A model generated the notes under the pieces. That model did no database searches, had not been told where the DNA came from, and worked only from the letters and a program-made list of their open reading frames with translations. Of a stretch of DNA of 64,000 bases, positions 26,737 to 35,533 are shown piece after piece. The number at the start of each line of letters is the position of its first letter. The stretch's first letter is position 1. Origin of the DNA: CAYOWK01 sp964407665 (lineage in GTDB: Bacteria > Pseudomonadota > Alphaproteobacteria > Caulobacterales > Hyphomonadaceae); NCBI GenBank assembly GCA_964407665.1, contig CAYOWK010000011.1:21298-85297 (forward strand). Direction: 5' to 3'. Both the position numbers and the translations under genes were made by a program.

Positions 26737-26755
26737 GTCACAAAGGTTTTGTGAC
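26737..26755. promoter_or_regulatory. Palindromic operator candidate upstream of the second receptor gene
   Basis: GTCACAAA, 3 nt, TTTGTGAC: exact 8-bp inverted repeat centred about 130 bp upstream of the receptor ATG (26616). The size and symmetry fit a dimeric regulator site. It also lies just beyond the terminator of the upstream small gene. Confidence 0.5.
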
Positions 26756-26778
26756 GGCCGGCATGCAAAGGCCGGCAT

Positions 26779-26811
26779 ACAAAGGGCGGCGAACCGTCCG
26801 GTCCGCCGCCC
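26779..26811 (-). terminator. Intrinsic terminator of the small secreted-protein gene
   Basis: On the minus strand GGGCGGCG and CGCCGCCC pair around a loop that can itself pair (ACCG/CGGT), followed by TTTGTATG. It lies 34 bp after the stop at 26845. Confidence 0.7.
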
Positions 26812-26844
26812 TCGCCAGTGTCTGTCAGTTCCTGCTGGAAACGC

Positions 26845-27126
26845 TCAGCCCGCGAAGAGCTGGGCCTTGTCGGCCTTGCGGTCGACAGCGCATTTCAGCT
26901 TGGTCGAGGCGCCGTCCGTCGTGGACAGGCGAAGGTTGAACCAGAGCACGGCGTCGGTGGAGCGGGTGGCGTCCTTTTCGACGCGGACGGCCTTGTAGTT
27001 TGGCTGGGTTATCGCGAGGTCTTCACACAGCTTTTCGCCATCGCGTTCGGACGTGGCCGCGAGGGCTGCGCCGGCCGTGAGTGCGGCGAATGCGGCTGCA
27101 AGGATCAGTCGGGCGCCAGATTTCAA
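26845..27126 (-). CDS. Small secreted hypothetical protein
   Basis: 93 residues: signal peptide MKSGARLILAAAFAALTAGAALA, then a mature part of about 70 residues with two cysteines (CEDL and LKCAVD) that could form a disulfide, as in many small periplasmic proteins. It is followed by its own terminator, so it is probably monocistronic. No family recognised. Confidence 0.7.
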   Translation of the reverse strand: MKSGARLILAAAFAALTAGAALAATSERDGEKLCEDLAITQPNYKAVRVEKDATRSTDAVLWFNLRLSTTDGASTKLKCAVDRKADKAQLFAG

Positions 27127-27270
27127 GGTCGTCTCCCAAGTTGAGTCTGTTGACGTAACGGCATTGACGGAAAAGATTGACGTGAGGTTAGTCTAACCTG
27201 TTGGGACGGCAGTTTCCGTCGCGGCTCTCGCGGAGTTGAACCGCCGCCGCAGGTCGTGCACCTTGTTCGT

Positions 27271-29487
27271 ATGTTGTTCTCCGAAGACGACGCCCCTGAG
27301 GCCCCTCCCAGAAAGCCCGGCAACCGGGTCGTCTCCGTGCTGCTCGCCCAGCCGCTGCCGGAGGCGTTCGACTACATCGCGCCCGAAGGCATGCGCGCGG
27401 AGCCCGGCGATGTGGTGATCGCCCCGCTCGGACCCCGGCAGGTGCTGGGCGTCGTCTGGGCAGAGAAGGCGACCGGCTCGAACCGCAAGCTGAAGGCGCT
27501 CGAAGGGCAGGCGGGCGACGCCCCGCCGCTGACCGCCGCCGCCCGGACCTTTGTGGAGCGATCCGCACGCTACACCTGCACACCGCCGGGCCTGATGCTC
27601 GCCATGATGATGCGCTCGCGCGAAGGTATCGCTGCGAGTCCGCTGGAGATGCTGGTGGTGAAGGCGGACGAGGTTCCAGCGGACCTGCGCCTCACGGAAG
27701 CGCGCCGCGCCGTGCTTGATCAGCCCGCCGTCGCCATGCCGGCGGCCGAACTGGCGCGGCGGGCGGGCGTGTCGTCCGGCGTGGTGAAGGGACTGCTCGA
27801 CGCCGGCGCCCTTCGTCTCGTCGAGCGCGCCGTCGATCCGCCCTACGCAGAGCCCGACCCCGGCCAGCCGCAGAAGACGCTGACGCTTCGCCAGCAGGAG
27901 GCGGCGGCCACACTGTCGGAGTTCGTGCGCGAGCGCGCCTTTCGGCCGGCTCTGCTCGACGGCGTCACCGGTTCGGGCAAGACTGAGGTCTATTTCGAGG
28001 CCATCGCGGCCGCCCTGCGCGATGATCCGGAGGGGCAGATCCTGGTCCTGCTGCCGGAGATCGCGCTGAGTCGCGCCGTCCTGCAGCGCTTCGAGGAACG
28101 GTTCGGAGCCACGCCTGCCGAATGGCACTCCGCAGCGGGATCGAAGGCGCGCCGCAGGGCCTGGCGGGAGGTCGCGCATGGCCGCGCGCGGATCGTGGTG
28201 GGCGCGCGCTCGGCGCTGTTCCTGCCGTTCCGCAAGCTGAACCTGATCGTCGTCGATGAGGAGCATGACCCGTCCTACAAGCAGGAGGAGGGCGTGCTCT
28301 ACAACGCACGCGACCTCGCCGTCATGCGGGCGCGGATCGAGGACTGCACGGTGGTGCTGGCGTCTGCGACGCCCTCGCTGGAAACGCTGGCGAATGCGAA
28401 GTCGGGCCGCTACGCGCACCTCAAGCTGATCGCTCGCCCGGGCGTTGCGCGGCTGCCGACAATGGAGCTGCTGGACATGCGCCAGTACCCTCCGGAGAAG
28501 GGCATGTGGCTGTCGCTGCACCTCGTCAGCGAGATCGAGGCGACACTGGAGCGCAAGGACCAGGTGCTGCTCTATCTGAACCGGCGGGGCTATGCGCCGC
28601 TGGTGATCTGCATGGCCTGCGGCGAGCGTCTGAAGGCGCCCGACACCGACAGCTGGCTGACCGAGCACCGCTATACCGGGATGCTGGTCTGCCACCTGAC
28701 GGGGTTCACCATGCCAAAGCCGTCGGAGTGTCCGCACTGCGGCGCCAAGGGCTCTCTCACAGGCGTCGGGCCGGGCGTGGAGCGGCTGGCGGAAGAGACG
28801 CGAACGCGCTTTCCGGCGGCGAGGATCGAGGTGTTCTCGTCCGACACCACCCAGACCACCGAGGCGCTGATGGCGCTGATCGGACGAATGGAGCAGGGCG
28901 AGATCGACATCCTCATCGGCACGCAGATCGTCGCCAAGGGACACAACTTCCCGCATCTCACGCTGGTGGGCGTGGTGGACGCCGACGCCGGCCTCAAGGG
29001 CGGCGACCTGCGTGCGGGCGAGCGCACCTTCCAGCTGCTGAGCCAGGTGGCGGGCCGGGCAGGGCGCGCTGAAAAGCCCGGCAAGGCGATCATCCAGACG
29101 TATGCGCCCGAAAGCCCCGCCATCGCCCTGCTGGCGGAGGGCGACCGCGACGCCTTCAACGAGCTCGAGATGGACAGCCGCGAGATGATGGGCTTCCCGC
29201 CCTTCGGACGGCTGGGCGCCGTCATTCTCTCTGCGCCGTCGTCGGGCGATGCGGACGAGTGGGCGAAGGCGTTCGCCGCCGCCCAGCCCAACGCCAAGGG
29301 TGTCGAAGTGTGGGGCCCCGCGCCCGCCCCGATCACCGTGCTGCGCGGCCGTCATCGACGCAGGTTTCTTGCGCGGGCCGACAAGGACGTCGACCTGTCG
29401 GCCTATCTCCTGGCGTGGAAGGAACGCATCAAGCTCCCCTCCACCGTGCGGGTGACGCTGGATGTTGAGCCGTACAGCTTCATGTGA
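27271..29487 (+). CDS. priA: Primosomal replication-restart helicase PriA
   Basis: 738 residues from ATG 27271 (a GTG at 27256 is an alternative). N-terminal DNA-binding domain (VVSVLLAQPLPEAFDYIAPE), Walker A GVTGSGKTE (about 232), DEEH Walker B in VVDEEHDPSYKQ (about 330), NRRGYAP and GTQIVAKGHNFPHLTLVGVVDAD in the helicase C-terminal part. The zinc region keeps CMAC and CPHC but reads APDTDSW and CHLTGF where the middle cysteine pairs should be, so five of eight ligands remain. PriA reloads the replisome at stalled forks. It is divergent from the small secreted-protein gene. Confidence 0.95.
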   Translation: MLFSEDDAPEAPPRKPGNRVVSVLLAQPLPEAFDYIAPEGMRAEPGDVVIAPLGPRQVLGVVWAEKATGSNRKLKALEGQAGDAPPLTAAARTFVERSARYTCTPPGLMLAMMMRSREGIAASPLEMLVVKADEVPADLRLTEARRAVLDQPAVAMPAAELARRAGVSSGVVKGLLDAGALRLVERAVDPPYAEPDPGQPQKTLTLRQQEAAATLSEFVRERAFRPALLDGVTGSGKTEVYFEAIAAALRDDPEGQILVLLPEIALSRAVLQRFEERFGATPAEWHSAAGSKARRRAWREVAHGRARIVVGARSALFLPFRKLNLIVVDEEHDPSYKQEEGVLYNARDLAVMRARIEDCTVVLASATPSLETLANAKSGRYAHLKLIARPGVARLPTMELLDMRQYPPEKGMWLSLHLVSEIEATLERKDQVLLYLNRRGYAPLVICMACGERLKAPDTDSWLTEHRYTGMLVCHLTGFTMPKPSECPHCGAKGSLTGVGPGVERLAEETRTRFPAARIEVFSSDTTQTTEALMALIGRMEQGEIDILIGTQIVAKGHNFPHLTLVGVVDADAGLKGGDLRAGERTFQLLSQVAGRAGRAEKPGKAIIQTYAPESPAIALLAEGDRDAFNELEMDSREMMGFPPFGRLGAVILSAPSSGDADEWAKAFAAAQPNAKGVEVWGPAPAPITVLRGRHRRRFLARADKDVDLSAYLLAWKERIKLPSTVRVTLDVEPYSFM

Positions 29488-29581
29488 GGGCGGGCGGGCC
29501 AGGATTGCGATCTGACGGGAACTTTCGGAGGATGACAATCGGCCAAGGTCCGCCGGCACGTAACCGATCGAGAGATCAGCC

Positions 29582-30211
29582 ATGTCCTATAACTGGTCCT
29601 TCCACTCTTTCGACTACGCCCAGTTCGAGCATGCGCTGATCCATTCGCGTCAGGCCATGATAGACGCCGTGATTCGGGAGATGCGGGCGTTCGACGACGA
29701 TCCGAAGTTCATCGAGCGTCACGTCCGTGTCGGACAGAGGCTGGTGAAAAACGGTTTCAGCTATGCAGGTTGTCCGAAGGCCGAACTGAAAGTCCTGGAC
29801 CGCTTCGTCTTCGAGATCTTTCATGTGTTTTCGCGGGAGATCGGCCTCGAACCGGAATCGCCGGAATTCCTGTCGCCGCGGATTACGAGCGAGTTTCCCA
29901 CGAGTCTCGAGAAGCGGTTTTTCTGGAGCCGCCCGAAACCGGTTCCGGCAGACAGACGGACGTATGATTACCTGCCGATTTTCACCCACTTCGGCCGGCG
30001 CCTGGGCGAGCAGCTTCCATCCCCATGCGAGTACGTCGTCCTGGATCCGGAGGAGACACGACGCCTCAAGGGAGAAATCGAGACGTTCCTTCGGACCCCC
30101 GAGGGCCGACAACTCGAAGCGATCTATGACAACGCGATCGAGAAGGACTTCCTGGTTCCCGTCGACGTCGCGATCCGCAAGGGCAAGGCTCTGCATGCAC
30201 AAGCGAGCTGA
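29582..30211 (+). CDS. Orphan cytoplasmic protein
   Basis: 209 residues without signal peptide or membrane segment, rich in charged and aromatic residues (MSYNWSFHSFDYAQFEHALI, SLEKRFFWSRPKPVPADRRT, LDPEETRRLKGEIETFL). It looks mainly helical at both ends. It resembles small single-domain proteins that often accompany polymorphic toxins, but no toxin is next to it. Function unknown; its base composition is lower in GC than that of priA, which precedes it. Confidence 0.65.
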   Translation: MSYNWSFHSFDYAQFEHALIHSRQAMIDAVIREMRAFDDDPKFIERHVRVGQRLVKNGFSYAGCPKAELKVLDRFVFEIFHVFSREIGLEPESPEFLSPRITSEFPTSLEKRFFWSRPKPVPADRRTYDYLPIFTHFGRRLGEQLPSPCEYVVLDPEETRRLKGEIETFLRTPEGRQLEAIYDNAIEKDFLVPVDVAIRKGKALHAQAS

Positions 30212-30281
30212 GCGCTAGCAGGCTGGGCAGCAACGGGCGAGAGTCGGTTCAGCATTGGCCTGACGACGAGGTGGGACAGTC

Positions 30282-32270
30282 CTACGGCGTCACGATCGCG
30301 AAGTTGGGCGCCGGCCGCTCGATCCAGCTCATGAAGCGGGTGAAGGCTGCCGGATTGCCCGACATCGTCGCTTCGCCGGACGCCACTTTCGCCGCCAGCG
30401 GCTGGCCGCCGACGACGCCGGCCATGAAGTCGGAGCGCTTGATGGTCAGCACCGCGTCGGCGCCAGCCGGCGGGGCGACCGGGCGGTGGATCAGCACGCC
30501 GTTGCGGACGGTGACGGTCACCTGCTCGTTGCGGTCGGGAAAAATGAAGCCGAGGGTTACGGCGTTTTCGCCCGCCTTGTCGGCGTTGAGACGGACAGAC
30601 AGCAGATTGAAGATGTCCGAAGTCGGGAGCAGGGCTGCGAGCGCCGCTCCGCTGTCGCCGGGGCGTGCGGCCGCGGGCGCATTGTTCCGCAGTTCTGCGG
30701 CGCCGGTGAGGTACATGTTGCGCCACAGCGTGTTCTCGCTCTGCCACGCCAGCTGGTCATAGCAGCGGGCAAGCAGCGCCCTCGCTTCGCCGGCCTCTCC
30801 GCCTGCGAACACGATCTTGTTCAGCAACTCGGCCGCCCAGGCATAGTCGCCCGCGTCGTAGGCGGACTGCGCCAGAGCCTGCACTTGTCCCGCTCCGCCC
30901 ATCGCCGCGACATAGCGCTTCTCGGTCTCTTCGGGCGGCTTCGGCGCGAGGTTGGCAGGATTGCCGTCATACCAGCCCATGTAGCGCTGGTAGACCGCGC
31001 GCGAGTTGAACGACAGCGAGCCGTAGTAGGGCCGGTCGTACCACTCCTGCTCCAGCGCCTTCGGCAGTTTCAGGCTCGCCGCAATCTCGTCGCCGGTCAG
31101 GCCGGAGTTCATCATCCGCACCGTCTGGTCGTGCAGGAAGGCGTAGGCGTCGCGGTGCTTGCCGACATAGTCGGCGATGACGCCGGCGCCATGACGCGGC
31201 CAGCCATGGCTGGCGATGAGTGTCTCATAACCCGCGAACATTTCCGCCGACTGGGTCAAACCTTCCGCCCATGCCTTTGCATCACGCACCAGCGCGCCGC
31301 GTGGTGTCAGGACGTTGTGCTGTGTGGCGTTGGCGTTCTCGGCGAGGTCGACCACCTTCCAGTCCGGAAAGCCGATGTTCATTTCGGCGGGCGCTTCGGT
31401 GCCCGGCGTCAGCTGGAACACCATCCGTACGCCGTCGATGACACGCTCCTCGCCGGTGCGGGTGATCTCGCTGTTGGGCGGGATCAGCGTCTGCGTGCCC
31501 ACCGCCAGAGCCGGTCCGATGCCAGACGAGACCGTGCCCGTCACCCCCTTCGGCAGCGGCACCCCAAACTGGTAAGCGGCGCGGCGGCTCATCGCTGGCC
31601 CTGCAATGATGTTCTCGCTGACAGCGTGTCCGGTGAAGCCTTCGGGCGCGATGACCTGCACCTTGCCCGAGCGTGCATCCTCGCCGGTGATCATGCCGGC
31701 GGTCCCGGCGTAGTGGTCGGAGTGCGAGTGCGTATAGATCACCGCCACGATCGGGCGTGTGCCCAGCTTTTCCGTCACCAGCTGGTAGGCCGCCTTCGCC
31801 GTCTCGCTGGCGGTCAGGGTGTCGATGACGATCCAGCCGGTGTCGCCCTGGATGAAGGTGGCGTTGGCGAGATCGAATCCACGCACCTGATAGACGCGGT
31901 CGGTGACCTGATAGAGCCCGGCCTTCGCCATCAGCTGCGCATGGCGCCACAGGCTGGGGTTCACGGTGTCGGGCGCCGCGCCATCGAGGAAGCTGAAGGC
32001 GTTGAGATCCCACACCACGCGTCCGTCAGCGGCCTTGATGAGAGGATCGGACAGCGTGCCCAGATAGCCGCGGGCAGCGAAGTCGAAATCGCGCGTGTCG
32101 GAGAAGGGGGCGGATGCTGCGACGTCCGCATTGTGCGCCTTCGTGGCGGCGCTGGGCGGATCGAACGCGGCGGCAGCCAAACCAGCCGGCGCAGGCGTCT
32201 GGGCACAGGCGGCGGTCGTCACGCAGGCCACAGCAAGCAGGGCGGAGTGGGCGGCGATGGCGAGTCTCAT
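30282..32270 (-). CDS. Type III alkylsulfatase (SdsA1/BDS1-like metallo-beta-lactamase fold)
   Basis: 662 residues from ATG 32270 (GGAGAACGCC just ahead; a longer frame to 32312 lacks a good site). Signal peptide MRLAIAAHSALLAVACVTTA. The zinc motif THSHSDHYAG, the two bridging glutamates (GTEAPAEMNIGFPD and DLAENANATQHN) and the His in IASHGWPRHG match the alkylsulfatase family. The middle dimerisation domain (YYGSLSFNSRAVYQRYMGWYDGNPANL) and a C-terminal SCP2-like domain (ITVTVRNGVL in variant form, DAVLTIKRSDFMAGVVGG) follow. It should hydrolyse primary alkyl sulfates such as detergents in the periplasm. Confidence 0.92.
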   Translation of the reverse strand: MRLAIAAHSALLAVACVTTAACAQTPAPAGLAAAAFDPPSAATKAHNADVAASAPFSDTRDFDFAARGYLGTLSDPLIKAADGRVVWDLNAFSFLDGAAPDTVNPSLWRHAQLMAKAGLYQVTDRVYQVRGFDLANATFIQGDTGWIVIDTLTASETAKAAYQLVTEKLGTRPIVAVIYTHSHSDHYAGTAGMITGEDARSGKVQVIAPEGFTGHAVSENIIAGPAMSRRAAYQFGVPLPKGVTGTVSSGIGPALAVGTQTLIPPNSEITRTGEERVIDGVRMVFQLTPGTEAPAEMNIGFPDWKVVDLAENANATQHNVLTPRGALVRDAKAWAEGLTQSAEMFAGYETLIASHGWPRHGAGVIADYVGKHRDAYAFLHDQTVRMMNSGLTGDEIAASLKLPKALEQEWYDRPYYGSLSFNSRAVYQRYMGWYDGNPANLAPKPPEETEKRYVAAMGGAGQVQALAQSAYDAGDYAWAAELLNKIVFAGGEAGEARALLARCYDQLAWQSENTLWRNMYLTGAAELRNNAPAAARPGDSGAALAALLPTSDIFNLLSVRLNADKAGENAVTLGFIFPDRNEQVTVTVRNGVLIHRPVAPPAGADAVLTIKRSDFMAGVVGGQPLAAKVASGEATMSGNPAAFTRFMSWIERPAPNFAIVTP

Positions 32271-32450
32271 GGCGTTCTCCCGGGGACGTGTCCCGATACC
32301 AGAGCGCGTCATCTAATGGCAACCCGAATGCCAGAAGGCGGGCGTCCCGGCGGCTCGCCATTTCACCGGCACGGATTGATCCAGATCAAGGGAAAGGCGC
32401 GACGGACGCGGCGTGATTGCCGCACCAGGAAAAGACACGGGAGAGGACGC

Positions 32451-32774
32451 ATGAGAACGGGTATTTTTGCACTGACAGCCATCGCGGGCCTTGCCGCCTT
32501 TGCCTCCCTGGCCTTCGCTGCCGAACCGGGCGACCCGATGCGTGGCTCTGCCTACGCAGGCTCAATGTGCGGCTCTTGCCATTCGGTTGCTGCGGAAGGC
32601 GCGTCGCCCGTCGCCAGCGCCCCCCCGCTGCGGTCGACGTCGGTCGGGTCTCAGGAGCCCGAGGCGCTGGCGCACTTCATCAACACCGTACATCCGCCCA
32701 TCGCCGCGCCGCACATGAAGGATTCGCAGGCCGCCGACATCGTCGCCTACGTGGCAACGCTGAAGTCGAAATAA
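32451..32774 (+). CDS. Small periplasmic c-type cytochrome
   Basis: 107 residues. Signal peptide MRTGIFALTAIAGLAAFASLAFA, one heme site MCGSCHSV, and a likely axial Met in PHMKD near residue 91, followed by a C-terminal helix ADIVAYVATLK, the classic class I cytochrome c layout. It carries electrons in the periplasm; partner unknown. Divergent from the alkylsulfatase gene. Confidence 0.88.
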   Translation: MRTGIFALTAIAGLAAFASLAFAAEPGDPMRGSAYAGSMCGSCHSVAAEGASPVASAPPLRSTSVGSQEPEALAHFINTVHPPIAAPHMKDSQAADIVAYVATLKSK

Positions 32775-32888
32775 CGTGGACTAGCCTCCCTCAGGTGAGA
32801 GGAGCGCCCTGCGGCGCATCCTTCTGCGCCATGAGGCGCTGGCTGGCGTCCCGGCGTACCGGCACGTTCACCGAACTGTCTGGCAAAA

Positions 32889-32904
32889 GTCACACGAGCG
32901 TGAC
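32889..32904. promoter_or_regulatory. Palindrome upstream of the third TonB-receptor gene
   Basis: GTCAC, 6 nt, GTGAC: an inverted repeat 60 bp before the ATG at 32964. It shares the GTCAC/GTGAC half-sites of the palindrome upstream of the 26616 receptor, with different spacing. A common regulator is a guess. Confidence 0.3.
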
Positions 32905-32963
32905 GCAAGACCGGTATCGGGAGCGCGCGCTGCGGGGAATGCTGGCGCGCGAGGGATATCGAC

Positions 32964-35441
32964 ATGAAACTGCAAAACCTGCTTCTGGCGGGCACGGTCG
33001 GCTGCGCCATATTTGCCAGTGCGCCCGCTCTCGCACAGGAAGGCCCGGCGCCGTCCGCCGAAACCATCATCGTGACGGGCCGCGCCGGAGCGTCTGATCT
33101 CACGCGCGCAGAGGCGAGCTACGCGATCTCGACAGTCAGCAGCGAACAGCTGTCGCTTGAGGCGCCGATTTCCGTGGCCGACGTCTTCAAGTCGGTCCCC
33201 GGCTTCTGGGTTGAATCTTCCGGCGGAGAAGCTTCCAACAACATCCGCACACGCGGCATCCCACGCGACGGCTACTCGGCGGTGGCTCTGCAGGAGGACG
33301 GCCTCCCGGTTCAGCACGATCCGGGCCTTGGTTGGCTCAACGCCGACCAGTCGTTCCGCCTGGATCAGTCGATCAGCCGCGTCGAGGCTGTCCGTGGCGG
33401 CCCCTCATCCATCTTTGCATCGAACGCGCCGGGCGGCGTGGTCAACTTCATCACCCGCAAGCCGGGTGATGAAGCCGAAGGCGTCGTCCGTATCGAGGCG
33501 GGCGACTACGATCATTTCCGCACCGACTTCTGGTATGGCGCGCCGCTCGCCGAAGGCTGGAAAGCCTACATGGGCGGCTTCTACCGCTCGAACAACGGCG
33601 TGAGGGATCCTGGCTACACGCCGAACAAGGGCGGACAGATCCGCGTCGGGCTCATCCGGGAGTGGGACGGCGGCGCGCTCGACGTCGGCTACAAGCGGAT
33701 GGAAGATTCCGTTGGCTTCTATCTGCCGGTCCCAATCCTGTCCGAGAATGGCGACATCAACGAGGTTCCGGGCTTTGACGCAAACTACGGTACGCTGGCG
33801 GGTCCGGAGGCGGCGCTGCTCAGCCTTCGCAATGTGGGCGCTCCCTTCGCATTCGACCTGACACGGGGTACAGAGCTCAAGCTCAGCCAGTGGACGGTCA
33901 AGCTGGACCTCGATCTTGGCGGCGGCTGGGAACTGCAGAACGGTCTTCGCTACCGCGACAGCCAGCAGCAGCGGAATGGCCTCTTCCCGACAGGAAACAT
34001 CGAAAGCTCTGCTGTCCGCGGCGCGGCCCTGCTGACCCAGGCAAGGTCGGCCTATCCCTCGGCGACGGCTGTACGCTTCCAGTACGTCAATGCCGCCAAC
34101 GGCGCCTTCGACCCCGCGAACGCCAACGGCAACGGCCTGATCGTCAGCGGCAACGCGCTGGCGGTGACCGTGCCGCTGAAGGAATTCATCAACGACATGC
34201 GCGTGGTCAGGCAGTTCGACCTCGGCGGGCAGACGCATGACATTGCCGCCGGCGTCTACTACGCCGACTACGAGTTCGGCTTCGACCGCTACATGTCTAC
34301 CGTGCAGCTGGATGTCCGCGACAACGCCCGCCTGCTTGATGCAGTCGCTGTGGACGCTGCCGGCACGGTGGTTGGCCGTATCACCGAGAATGGTCATCTG
34401 CGCTACGGGTCGCTGTTCGACAACGCGCAGGCCAAGTCGCGCACACTTGCCGCCTATCTGTCCGACGAATGGCAGATCACCGACGCCCTGCGCATCGACG
34501 CCGGGCTCCGCGCCGAACGCGTCGACATCGAAGGCTCTGTCGAGGGCAAGACGACCGTCGATCTCGGCGTGGCAGGCACTCTCGCAGATAATCAGGTCAT
34601 CACCGGTACGGGCGTCTTCACACCGATCGAGCGTGACTACAGCGACATGTCATGGACGGTGGGGGCCAACTACCAGTTCACACCGGATCTGGGCCTGTTC
34701 GGACGTTACACCGACACCTACCGCATGCCGAATGCCAGCGATTTCACAGGATCTCCTACCCGGACCGATGTGATCGTCGAACCCATCAAGCTCTATGAGG
34801 CCGGCGTCAAATACGTCTCGCCCATCGTCGACGTGTTCGCGACCGGCTTCTTCACGAAGTTCGAGGGTGTTCGCTTCACCGACAACGTCTTCAACAGCAC
34901 GACCAACACCTTCACCCAGGTTACGGCGTTCGCCGATACCGAGACGTTTGGCCTTGAACTGGAGGGCGAGGTTCGCCCTGTCGAGTGGTTCGACGTGTCC
35001 GCCGCCGTGACCTGGCAGGACCCGCAGTACAAGGGCTTCACCATCCGCAGCACAACGGCCGGCGTCGCCGACACCGTCTTTGACGGCAAGCAGCTGATCC
35101 GCGTACCGGAGATCGGAGCGCGCATCGTGCCCGGAGTGAACCTGCTCAACGGCGCGGTTCGTGCGCAACTCGAGTACGAATACTACACCGAGCGGTATGC
35201 CGACGTCGCAAACACCCAGGAGCTGCCCGCTTACGGCGTCCTGAACGCATCGGCGCGCTATCGCTTCAACGACCGCGTGACGCTCTCGGCCGATGTTGAC
35301 AACATCACCAACGCGATTGGCCTGACAGAAGGAAATCCGCGCGCAGGCCAGTTCGTGTCGGGTTCAGCCGGCGCGCGCTACATCCTGGCGCGTCCGATCC
35401 TCGGACGGACCTTCCGTGTGGCTCTCACCTACGACTTCTGA
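32964..35441 (+). CDS. TonB-dependent outer-membrane receptor (siderophore-type plug)
   Basis: 825 residues. Signal peptide MKLQNLLLAGTVGCAIFASA with cleavage near ALAQ; TonB-box-like ETIIVTGR at about residue 33; plug with VADVFKSVPGFWVESSGGEA, NIRTRGIPRDGYS, ISRVEAVRGGPSSIFASNAPGGVVNFITRKPG, then the barrel, ending FRVALTYDF with terminal Phe. The plug is closer to the classical FepA/FhuA-like class than the two tandem receptors upstream. No transport or siderophore genes adjoin it; the ligand is unknown. A hairpin follows at 35472. Confidence 0.93.
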   Translation: MKLQNLLLAGTVGCAIFASAPALAQEGPAPSAETIIVTGRAGASDLTRAEASYAISTVSSEQLSLEAPISVADVFKSVPGFWVESSGGEASNNIRTRGIPRDGYSAVALQEDGLPVQHDPGLGWLNADQSFRLDQSISRVEAVRGGPSSIFASNAPGGVVNFITRKPGDEAEGVVRIEAGDYDHFRTDFWYGAPLAEGWKAYMGGFYRSNNGVRDPGYTPNKGGQIRVGLIREWDGGALDVGYKRMEDSVGFYLPVPILSENGDINEVPGFDANYGTLAGPEAALLSLRNVGAPFAFDLTRGTELKLSQWTVKLDLDLGGGWELQNGLRYRDSQQQRNGLFPTGNIESSAVRGAALLTQARSAYPSATAVRFQYVNAANGAFDPANANGNGLIVSGNALAVTVPLKEFINDMRVVRQFDLGGQTHDIAAGVYYADYEFGFDRYMSTVQLDVRDNARLLDAVAVDAAGTVVGRITENGHLRYGSLFDNAQAKSRTLAAYLSDEWQITDALRIDAGLRAERVDIEGSVEGKTTVDLGVAGTLADNQVITGTGVFTPIERDYSDMSWTVGANYQFTPDLGLFGRYTDTYRMPNASDFTGSPTRTDVIVEPIKLYEAGVKYVSPIVDVFATGFFTKFEGVRFTDNVFNSTTNTFTQVTAFADTETFGLELEGEVRPVEWFDVSAAVTWQDPQYKGFTIRSTTAGVADTVFDGKQLIRVPEIGARIVPGVNLLNGAVRAQLEYEYYTERYADVANTQELPAYGVLNASARYRFNDRVTLSADVDNITNAIGLTEGNPRAGQFVSGSAGARYILARPILGRTFRVALTYDF

Positions 35442-35471
35442 CCCCAGCCAGTCTCTGGACGTCTCGTCGTT

Positions 35472-35503
35472 CCGGCGCAGAACGTTTCAACGTTCCGCGC
35501 CGG
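35472..35503 (+). terminator. Hairpin after the third TonB-receptor gene
   Basis: CCGGCGC and GCGCCGG pair around AGAACGTTTCAACGTTCC, which itself contains AACGTT repeats that pair. It lies 31 bp after the stop of the receptor gene and between two convergent genes. Only TTC follows, so termination strength is uncertain. Confidence 0.5.
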
Positions 35504-35533
35504 TTCGCTATCGGCCCGGCCTGCCGTAAGGTC

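Noticed and set aside
27193..29583. 796-codon minus-strand frame over priA
   Set aside because: Antisense to PriA with all helicase motifs on the plus strand; Arg/Gln/His-rich shadow.
30486..32774. 762-codon plus-strand frame over the alkylsulfatase, ending with the cytochrome sequence
   Set aside because: Only the last 107 residues (from ATG 32451) are a real protein; the rest is antisense to the alkylsulfatase gene.
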